DNA of 25,464 bases, from positions 1 to 25,464 of the forward strand of contig DHNG01000045.1 of the NCBI GenBank assembly GCA_002409405.1. Reading direction: 5' to 3'. Of the stretch, positions 1 through 6,165 are shown in pieces. Both the position numbers and the translations under genes were made by a program. The notes beneath the pieces are model-generated. The model saw only the letters and a list, made by a program, of their open reading frames with translations, was not told where the DNA came from and searched no databases. The stretch is from Flavobacteriales bacterium UBA5422. Lineage in GTDB: Bacteria; Bacteroidota; Bacteroidia; Flavobacteriales_D; Crocinitomicaceae. Each line of letters starts with the position of its first letter. Position 1 is the first letter of the stretch.

Positions 1-16
1 AGCAGAAATAGAGCTG

Positions 17-3000
17 TTAAACGTGCGCGGTGCACGCAGCAAGAACATGGTTAATAATATCTAATACGGTTGGTGATGTTTCTTCTATTTTATTTACCTT
101 AGTTACATCTATGCCGTTTTCTAAAAATACATTTCCTGTACCATTGGTTGCATATATTTTATATCCTAGAGCTTGAAATCTTTTTGCTGTGTCTACTGCC
201 TCTAATTTGTCTGCATCTTTTAGGGTAAAGATTATCTTCTTATGCTTTGGAAGATTCACTCCTGCTCCTTGGAAAGCTTTATATAATGCTTCGTTAAATG
301 TTTTTCCAATACCTAGACATTCCCCAGTGGATTTCATCTCAGGTCCTAAGCTAATATCTGCACCTCGAAGTTTTTCAAAAGAGAATACTGGCATTTTAAT
401 TGCAGTATATTCTACTTCTGGTGCAAGACCTGGTTCATATCCCATATCTTTGATCTTCTCACCTAGGATGGCACGAGTTGCTAGTGGTACAATAGGAATT
501 CCAGTTACTTTACTTATATAAGGAACGGTTCGGCTAGAACGTGGATTTACTTCAATTACATATACCTGTTCTTCATATATAATGAACTGGATATTAATAA
601 GTCCGATTACATGAAGTGATTTTGCTAATTTTTTGGTGTAATCTGTGATTACTTCTTTCATTTTAGATGATACATTTTGTGTTGGATAAACGGAGATACT
701 GTCTCCTGAATGAATTCCTGCTCTTTCGATGTGTTCCATAATACCAGGTATCAGTATGTCTTCACCATCACATACTGCATCCACTTCTACTTCTTTTCCC
801 ATTAAATATTTATCTACTAATATAGGATGTTCTTGAACTGTCTGGTTAATGATTCCCATGAATTCTTTTATATCTTTATCTGAAATTGCAATCTGCATTC
901 CCTGGCCACCTAATACATAGGAAGGTCTTACAAGAACTGGATACCCTAATTCATTGGCAGCTTTTATGGCTTCTTCTTCTGTATATACAGTCTTACCAGC
1001 AGGTCTTGGAATCTGGCATTCTTCCAGGATAGCATCAAATCGCTCCCTGTCTTCTGCTGCATCCACGTCCTCCCCACTGGTTCCCAGGATTGGCACCCCC
1101 ATGTCAATTAAGGCCTGTGTCAATTTAATAGCTGTCTGTCCACCAAACTGTACCACTGCTCCATCCGGTTTCTCCAGATCCACAATATTTTCAACATCCT
1201 CCGGTGTAAGTGGTTCAAAGTACAGCTTATCCGCTATGTCAAAATCTGTACTGACTGTCTCCGGATTATTGTTTACAATAATTGTTTCATAACCACATTC
1301 CTTTAGTGCCCAAACACTGTGTACCGAACAGTAATCGAATTCAATTCCCTGTCCGATACGAATGGGGCCTGAGCCAAGAACCATTACCTTCTTTCTTGTA
1401 CCATCATAAGCTACTTCATTTTCACTTCCAAAGCAGGAATAATAATATGGAGTGGAAGCCTCAAATTCTGCTGCACAGGTATCAACCATTTTATAAGCGG
1501 CAAGAATATTTTTCTGATGACGTAATCTTTTTATTTCTTCTGTTGACTTCCCGGTAAGTTTTCCAATGACACTGTCAGGATATTCTAATCGTTTTGCTTC
1601 TTTTAACAAATCCCCATCTAAGGTCTTTGTCTTTAATTTTTCTTCCATTTCTACTAGGATTGCAATCTTATCTAAGAACCAGAGATCTATCTTCGTAATC
1701 TCATGAATCTCTTCTTGTGAAACTCCTCTTCTGATTGCTTCTGCAATTACAAACAATCTTCTATCATCCACCTGATGAAGTTTCTTTCGAATCTCTTTGG
1801 TATCTAACTCACTGTAATTCCCATAATCTAGACTGTATATATTCTGTTCTAAGGAACGAAGTGCTTTCATTAATGCTCCTTCAAAATTAGTACAGATACT
1901 CATAACTTCTCCCGTAGCTTTCATCTGGGTGGTAAGAGTTCTTTTTGCAGTAATAAACTTATCAAATGGCCATTTAGGAATTTTTACGACTACATAATCA
2001 AGTGCTGGTTCAAAGCTTGCATAAGTTTTACCTGTAACTGCATTTTGTATTTCATCTAGGGTATATCCTAATGCAATCTTGGCAGCCACTTTAGCGATAG
2101 GATATCCCGTTGCTTTTGAAGCAAGGGCTGAGGAACGGCTTACTCTTGGATTTACCTCAATAACACAATATTCAAAAGATTCTGGATGAAGGGCGAACTG
2201 AACGTTACATCCTCCGGCAAAGTTACCGATAGATCGCATCATTTTGATGGCCATGTCACGCATCTTCTGGAATGTTGTATCAGACAGAGTCATTGCCGGT
2301 GCCACTGTGATTGAATCACCTGTATGGATTCCCATCGGGTCAAAATTCTCAATCGAACAAATGATCACCACATTATCGTTTGAATCGCGTAATAATTCCA
2401 ATTCAAATTCTTTCCATCCAAGCAATGCTTTATCAATCATCACCTCATGGATTGGAGACAATTGCAATCCCCTTTCTAATAAATTATCAAAATCCTGCGG
2501 GTCGTGTACAATGGAAGCACCTGCTCCACCAAGCGTATACGACGCACGAATACACAACGGAAAACCAAATTCCTGTGCGATTTTTTTCCCTTCCAGAAAA
2601 GAAGTAGCTGTTGCCTGAGGAGCCATCGGAATACCGATTTTGTTCATCAACAATCGGAATTCTTCCCGGTTTTCTGTAATTTCAATCGCTTTGATATCCA
2701 CACCGATGATCTCCACACCGTGCTCTTCCCAAATCCCCATTTCATCACATTTGATGGCCAGGTTCAACGCCGTTTGTCCTCCCATGGTCGGAAGTACTGC
2801 GTCAATTTTATGATTTTGAAGAATCTCAACGATGCTTTCCGGCTCAAGCGGTTTGAGGTAAACATTGTCCGCCACCACTTTATCCGTCATGATTGTCGCC
2901 GGATTGGAATTGATTAAGGTAACTTCTATACCTTCTTCTCTTAATGATCGTGATGCCTGGGAACCTGAATAGTCAAACTCACAAGCCTGACCGATAACGA

Positions 3001-3052
3001 TGGGTCCACTACCTATAATTAAAATGGACTTAATGGAATTATTTTTGGGCAT
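17..3052 (-). CDS. carB: Carbamoyl-phosphate synthase large subunit, chimeric and C-terminally truncated
   Basis: CarB makes carbamoyl phosphate from ammonia (passed on by CarA), bicarbonate and two ATP, for pyrimidine and arginine synthesis in the cytoplasm. The order is as expected: first ATP-grasp half (about residues 1-400, opening with IGSGPIVIGQACEFDYSG), oligomerisation region (about 400-550), second ATP-grasp half (from about 553, VMVLGSGPIRIGQGIEFDY) and an MGS-like allosteric domain from about 935. Residues 1 to about 285 resemble Flavobacteriales CarB. From about residue 288 (HPESFEYCVIEVNPRVSRSS) to residue 1001 the protein reads as clostridial, Lachnospiraceae-like. Flavobacterial CarB is usually near 950 residues and clostridial CarB near 1070, so 1011 fits neither. 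The last ten residues (HVLAACTAHV) do not look like the MGS domain, which should continue for roughly another 50-60. The ORF stays open across the switch. The CarB family call is certain; whether the gene exists in this form in a cell is doubtful. Confidence 0.9.
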   Translation of the reverse strand: MPKNNSIKSILIIGSGPIVIGQACEFDYSGSQASRSLREEGIEVTLINSNPATIMTDKVVADNVYLKPLEPESIVEILQNHKIDAVLPTMGGQTALNLAIKCDEMGIWEEHGVEIIGVDIKAIEITENREEFRLLMNKIGIPMAPQATATSFLEGKKIAQEFGFPLCIRASYTLGGAGASIVHDPQDFDNLLERGLQLSPIHEVMIDKALLGWKEFELELLRDSNDNVVIICSIENFDPMGIHTGDSITVAPAMTLSDTTFQKMRDMAIKMMRSIGNFAGGCNVQFALHPESFEYCVIEVNPRVSRSSALASKATGYPIAKVAAKIALGYTLDEIQNAVTGKTYASFEPALDYVVVKIPKWPFDKFITAKRTLTTQMKATGEVMSICTNFEGALMKALRSLEQNIYSLDYGNYSELDTKEIRKKLHQVDDRRLFVIAEAIRRGVSQEEIHEITKIDLWFLDKIAILVEMEEKLKTKTLDGDLLKEAKRLEYPDSVIGKLTGKSTEEIKRLRHQKNILAAYKMVDTCAAEFEASTPYYYSCFGSENEVAYDGTRKKVMVLGSGPIRIGQGIEFDYCSVHSVWALKECGYETIIVNNNPETVSTDFDIADKLYFEPLTPEDVENIVDLEKPDGAVVQFGGQTAIKLTQALIDMGVPILGTSGEDVDAAEDRERFDAILEECQIPRPAGKTVYTEEEAIKAANELGYPVLVRPSYVLGGQGMQIAISDKDIKEFMGIINQTVQEHPILVDKYLMGKEVEVDAVCDGEDILIPGIMEHIERAGIHSGDSISVYPTQNVSSKMKEVITDYTKKLAKSLHVIGLINIQFIIYEEQVYVIEVNPRSSRTVPYISKVTGIPIVPLATRAILGEKIKDMGYEPGLAPEVEYTAIKMPVFSFEKLRGADISLGPEMKSTGECLGIGKTFNEALYKAFQGAGVNLPKHKKIIFTLKDADKLEAVDTAKRFQALGYKIYATNGTGNVFLENGIDVTKVNKIEETSPTVLDIINHVLAACTAHV

Positions 3053-3106
3053 TTTCTGCTCTTTTGGGTTTCAATTTTGAATACAACTATTTCATCAAAT
3101 TGAGCG

Positions 3107-3114
3107 CAAATGTA
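3107..3114 (-). promoter_or_regulatory. Predicted -7 box of the carB promoter
   Basis: The plus strand shows CAAATGTA, which on the minus strand reads TACATTTG and matches the Bacteroidota TAnnTTTG element. It lies 55 bases upstream of the carB start codon and implies a leader of about 45-50 nt. I see no clear TTTG/TTG -33 element at the expected distance, so the call rests on the -7 box. Confidence 0.45.
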
Positions 3115-3332
3115 ATCAAAAATCGGGAAGCAGAAAAGCATTTTACAGGTTGTTTTTAACAATTTCACGAGATTGTTTATAAACCGGATAACTTCTGTGA
3201 TTTGTTCGTTTTTTGAAGCACACGAAAAAACAGGATCTAAAAAATCCGAAACAATTTCTTAACAGTAATTTAATCTATTTTTTAAACACCCAGGTAAATA
3301 TTTGTTAATTTTTCAACTAAATGTATTTTTTA

Positions 3333-3365
3333 TTTGGAAGGATCAAAAAAATGACATTATATTTG
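3333..3365 (+). promoter_or_regulatory. Predicted Bacteroidota promoter of a short orphan transcript
   Basis: TTTG at 3333-3336 is followed after 21 bases by TATATTTG at 3358-3365, a full match to TAnnTTTG. The spacing is slightly longer than the usual 17-20. No start codon or open frame follows before the terminator at 3405-3443, so the promoter appears to drive an untranslated RNA. Confidence 0.55.
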
Positions 3366-3370
3366 CAATA

Positions 3371-3443
3371 GGTTTAGTTGTAAAAGGTAGGTTAGGTTAG
3401 GTTTGAAAGGGGTAAGACGCAAGTTTTGTCCCTTTCGCTTTTT
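3371..3443 (+). ncRNA. Candidate small RNA of about 73 nt
   Basis: This stretch lies between a good promoter (3333-3365) and a very strong intrinsic terminator (3405-3443). It contains no ATG, and the plus-strand transcript ends 18 bases before the 3' end of the oppositely oriented YESQA gene. Its 5' part is unstructured and G/U-rich, with tandem GGTTA units around 3387-3401 (AGGTTAGGTTAGGTT). The 3' half is a perfect 14-bp hairpin with a GCAA tetraloop. It could be a free sRNA, or it could act on the facing YESQA mRNA if that transcript runs on past its stop. The exact 5' end is inferred from the -7 box. I do not recognise an Rfam family. Confidence 0.5.
3405..3443 (+). terminator. Rho-independent terminator, 14-bp stem with GCAA tetraloop
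   Basis: Bases 3405-3418 pair with 3423-3436 over 14 consecutive positions (three of them G-U wobbles in RNA), closed by the GNRA-type loop GCAA (3419-3422). A run of five T follows at 3439-3443. The opposite strand has no T-run after the stem, so it works only in the plus direction, where no protein gene lies upstream. Confidence 0.8.
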
Positions 3444-3461
3444 ATACAGAACTGTTAACAA

Positions 3462-3797
3462 TCAGTACATCAAGTGTTTCCTGTTCGTATTTTTCCATCC
3501 TGCCTGACTTTCATATTCTGCAAAATAAATTTTTAAATCCGCCTGACTTTCGTAATTGACAAAATATACCTTCTTTTTTGCCTGGCTTTCATATTCTGTA
3601 AAAAACCATTTACCGTCATTCTGCCCTGCCTGACTTTCATAACTCACTTTATACACATTCAAATCGGCCTGACTTTCATAATCTACGACAAACACCTTTA
3701 CATCTGACTGACTTTCGTATGCGACAGAAAATACTTTTTGAGAATTGGCAAACGCCACGCCACCAAAGGCGATTAACAGTAGTAATACGTGTTTCAT
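3462..3797 (-). CDS. Secreted YESQA-repeat protein (DUF6150-like)
   Basis: This is a 111-residue protein counted from the internal start MKHVLLLLIAFGGVAFANSQ, which is a clean signal peptide. The longer frame from 3854 adds 19 residues that would lie upstream of the predicted promoter at 3821-3828, so the start at 3797 is preferred. The mature part is almost entirely six copies of YESQ(A/S) at a regular period of 13 residues, with one 16-residue spacing in the centre (the unit containing NDGKWFFTE). The consensus is roughly KVYxVxYESQADL. Similar Bacteroidota proteins are, from memory, grouped as DUF6150, function unknown. The alternating hydrophobic strand pattern suggests a small beta-rich or solenoid fold in the periplasm or outside. 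It is divergent from parE and convergent with the candidate RNA at 3371-3443. Confidence 0.8.
   Translation of the reverse strand: MKHVLLLLIAFGGVAFANSQKVFSVAYESQSDVKVFVVDYESQADLNVYKVSYESQAGQNDGKWFFTEYESQAKKKVYFVNYESQADLKIYFAEYESQAGWKNTNRKHLMY
3502..3724 (-). repeat. Six in-gene direct repeats encoding YESQA units
   Basis: On the plus strand the core GCCTGACTTTC(A/G)TA starts at about 3502, 3541, 3580, 3628, 3667 and 3706. The spacings are 39, 39, 48, 39 and 39 bases, all whole codons. The third copy has GG in place of GA and the sixth begins GACTG. The repeat is coding, not intergenic. It points to growth of the gene by unit duplication. Confidence 0.85.
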
Positions 3798-3820
3798 TTG
3801 TTTTTTAAAAGATTCCAGAC

Positions 3821-3828
3821 GAAAGATA
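3821..3828 (-). promoter_or_regulatory. Predicted -7 box for the YESQA-repeat gene
   Basis: The plus strand shows GAAAGATA, which reads TATCTTTC on the minus strand, seven of eight to TAnnTTTG. It lies 24 bases upstream of the start at 3797 and downstream of the longer alternative start at 3854. It therefore helps to choose the shorter protein with the signal peptide. Confidence 0.35.
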
Positions 3829-3871
3829 CTAAAAAAAATTAAACCACCATACATTTAATTCACATTAATTC

Positions 3872-3963
3872 GTGAATAAATCATTTTTCACCCCGTCACT
3901 GACGGCTATTTGTTTGCTAACTTTGTTAATCGCAGATAATTTCATTTCGAACATGGCAGAAAA
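3872..3963 (+). repeat. parE upstream module, copy 1 of a repeat shared with parC
   Basis: This segment starts with GTGAATAAATC, continues through TTGCTAACTTTGTTAATCGC (3914-3933) and ends in GAACATGGCAGAAAA (3949-3963). The same three blocks in the same order precede parC at 6075-6165, where the distance from the first block to the ATG is 80 bases instead of 81. The central block is 18/20 identical and the outer blocks are identical. It holds the -7 box TAACTTTG at 3918-3925, 27 bases before the parE start. The reading frame across the two modules is not conserved, so the similarity is regulatory and not coding. Confidence 0.7.
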
Positions 3964-5818
3964 TCAATATACAGAAGACAACATACGGTCACTTGACTGG
4001 AAAGAACACATTCGCCTTCGTCCGGGGATGTATATCGGGAAACTAGGCGACGGAAGTTCGGCTGACGACGGGATCTACATTCTTGTAAAAGAAGTAATGG
4101 ACAACTGTATTGATGAATTCGTCATGGGAAATGGAAAACGGATTGAAATTAAAATCAAAGACGGAAAAGTTTCTGTGCGCGATTACGGACGTGGAATTCC
4201 ACTCGGAAAAGTGGTAGATGTTGTCTCCAAAATGAACACCGGAGGTAAGTACGATTCAAAAGCATTTAAAAAATCGGTTGGTTTGAACGGAGTCGGAACA
4301 AAAGCAGTCAATGCATTGTCCAGCTATTTCATGGTTTACTCTGTACGCGACGGTCAAAAGAAAAAAGCAGAGTTTGAACGCGGAAACCTGACCGCAGAAC
4401 ATGAACTGGAAGCAACGACGGAACAAAACGGAACGTATGTTGAATTCATTCCGGACGAAACAATCTTCAAAAAGTTCAACTTCAAAACGGCCTATCTGAC
4501 CAAAATGATGTGGAACTATTGTTACCTCAACCGGGATCTGGTCATTCATTTCAACAATGAGCGCCTGCAATCCAAACACGGACTGAAAGATTTGCTGGAA
4601 GACAATATGGACGGTGATCCGCTCTACCCGATTATTCACCTGGAGGGAGAAGACATCGAAGTAGCATTTACACATGGCCGTACATACGGAGAAGATTATT
4701 ACTCCTTCGTCAACGGACAACATACCACACAAGGAGGGACACATCAGGGAGCTTTTCGCGAGTCCGTGGCAAAGGTTATTCGTGATTTTTACGGAAAAAA
4801 CTACGAAGCATCCGATATCCGTCAATCCATCGTCGCCTCTATTGCTGTAAAAGTAATTGAACCGGTGTTTGAGTCACAAACAAAAACGAAATTAGGTTCT
4901 CAGGAAATTGAACCGGAAGGGAAATCTATGCGGGCATTCATCAATGATTTCCTAAAAGAAAAACTGGACAACTTCCTGCACAGAAATCCGGAAATTGCCG
5001 AATCCCTCGAAAAAAAGATCAGACAATCGGAACGTGAGCGAAAAGAACTGTCCGGAATCCGAAAAATAGCACGCGACCGAGCAAAGAAAGCATCGCTTCA
5101 CAATAAAAAACTACGTGATTGCCGTGTCCATTTTACAGACACAAAAAACGATCGACATGAAGAAACAACCCTATTTATCACCGAGGGAGATTCTGCGAGT
5201 GGATCGATTACCAAATCACGTGATGTCAACATACAAGCGGTTTTTTCTCTGCGGGGAAAACCGTTAAACAGTTATGGGCTGACAAAAAAAGTAGTCTATG
5301 AAAACGAAGAATTCAACTTGCTTCAGGCCGCTTTAGACATTGAAGAGGAAATGGAAAACCTGCGTTTCAACAAAATCGTGATCGCTACCGATGCCGACGT
5401 AGACGGGATGCACATTCGCATGTTGTTACTTACTTTTTTCCTGCAATTTTTCCCGGATCTGGTAAAACGCAACCACGTTTATGTACTGCAAACTCCATTA
5501 TTCCGTGTACGGAACAAAAAGGAAACCGTTTATTGCTATACAGAAGAAGAACGACTGGATGCCATTTCAAGGTTAGGAAAAAATCCGGAAATCACCCGAT
5601 TCAAGGGATTGGGAGAGATCTCACCTGACGAATTCAAAAACTTCATCGGGGAAGACATGCGCCTGGAACCGGTAATTCTGTCAAAAGAAGCAACGATTGA
5701 TACGATTTTATCATACTACATGGGCAAAAATACACAAGAACGACAAGATTTCATCATTGGAAACCTGCGTTCAGATGCAGCAATTGATGGCGTGAAGGAA
5801 GAAGAAGTGGTTGCTTAA
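3953..5818 (+). CDS. parE: DNA topoisomerase IV subunit B
   Basis: This is the ATPase subunit of the type IIA topoisomerase that unlinks daughter chromosomes. The preferred start (MAENQYTEDN) gives 621 residues. The frame extends 27 codons further up to a GTG, but that stretch contains the promoter and only looks like a hydrophobic leader. The GHKL ATPase domain shows E47VMDN51 (catalytic Glu and Mg-binding Asn), GRGIP at 79-83 and GLNGVGTKAVN around 110-120. The TOPRIM domain shows EGDSASGS from E411 and TDADVDG with D480, D482 and D484. RFKGLGE follows before the C-terminus. Length and lack of the long gyrase insert favour ParE over GyrB. parC follows 336 bases later under a matching promoter, so the two are co-located but probably transcribed separately as well. 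Confidence 0.93.
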   Translation: MAENQYTEDNIRSLDWKEHIRLRPGMYIGKLGDGSSADDGIYILVKEVMDNCIDEFVMGNGKRIEIKIKDGKVSVRDYGRGIPLGKVVDVVSKMNTGGKYDSKAFKKSVGLNGVGTKAVNALSSYFMVYSVRDGQKKKAEFERGNLTAEHELEATTEQNGTYVEFIPDETIFKKFNFKTAYLTKMMWNYCYLNRDLVIHFNNERLQSKHGLKDLLEDNMDGDPLYPIIHLEGEDIEVAFTHGRTYGEDYYSFVNGQHTTQGGTHQGAFRESVAKVIRDFYGKNYEASDIRQSIVASIAVKVIEPVFESQTKTKLGSQEIEPEGKSMRAFINDFLKEKLDNFLHRNPEIAESLEKKIRQSERERKELSGIRKIARDRAKKASLHNKKLRDCRVHFTDTKNDRHEETTLFITEGDSASGSITKSRDVNIQAVFSLRGKPLNSYGLTKKVVYENEEFNLLQAALDIEEEMENLRFNKIVIATDADVDGMHIRMLLLTFFLQFFPDLVKRNHVYVLQTPLFRVRNKKETVYCYTEEERLDAISRLGKNPEITRFKGLGEISPDEFKNFIGEDMRLEPVILSKEATIDTILSYYMGKNTQERQDFIIGNLRSDAAIDGVKEEEVVA

Positions 5819-6154
5819 TCAGATCATTATAATACAGAAAGGGAAACTAGATTTACTAGATAAAAATACTGCATTCAATCTCTTTAGATCATACCTCTCC
5901 CTAACAAATCTTCTTTTCCTACGGAACAACAGCCTGTCGAAACACTAAGTAGACACAAAAAATAGTTGCCAATCTTTCTCATCATGATCTATTCAGCAAA
6001 TCTGTTCACCACCAAGTCTATTTATTCAAACAAAAATAACGAAAAACAACACCCCACTTACGAACACTCACTTTGTGAATAAATCCGTTTACAAACAACC
6101 GTTTAATCCGGATCATCTTGCTAAATTTGTTAATTGCGTAAAATCTCAGGGAAC
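5819..6154 (+). promoter_or_regulatory. parE-parC intergenic region with parC promoter
   Basis: This is a 336-base gap. The last 80 bases are the module shared with parE, with the -7 box TAAATTTG at 6122-6129, 25 bases before the parC start. The first 250 bases hold no convincing terminator hairpin with a T-run and no credible gene. Some readthrough from parE into parC is therefore possible. Confidence 0.55.
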
Positions 6155-6165
6155 ATGGCAGAAAA
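6075..6165 (+). repeat. parC upstream module, copy 2 of the repeat shared with parE
   Basis: GTGAATAAATC at 6075-6085, TTGCTAAATTTGTTAATTGC at 6118-6137 and GAACATGGCAGAAAA at 6151-6165 match the blocks before parE, with one small shift in spacing. Both proteins also begin MAEN. Either an old duplication or selection for matched expression of the two subunits would explain it. Confidence 0.7.

Noticed and set aside
3231..3260. Weak A/T hairpins in the carB upstream region as terminators or leader switches
   Set aside because: Stems are short or only A-T pairs, and such pairs are expected by chance in AT-rich spacer.
3502..3724. Regularly spaced repeat resembling a small CRISPR-like array
   Set aside because: The spacing is in whole codons, the units encode YESQA in an open frame with a signal peptide, and the spacers are similar to each other. 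It is a protein repeat.
3872..3952. 27-residue hydrophobic N-terminal extension of ParE that looks like a signal peptide
   Set aside because: It starts at GTG, contains the -7 box and matches the non-coding parC upstream module in a different frame. A cytosolic topoisomerase does not need it.
5984..6082. 32-codon ORF between parE and parC
   Set aside because: It has no coding features and its end runs into the shared promoter module. It is probably a chance frame.
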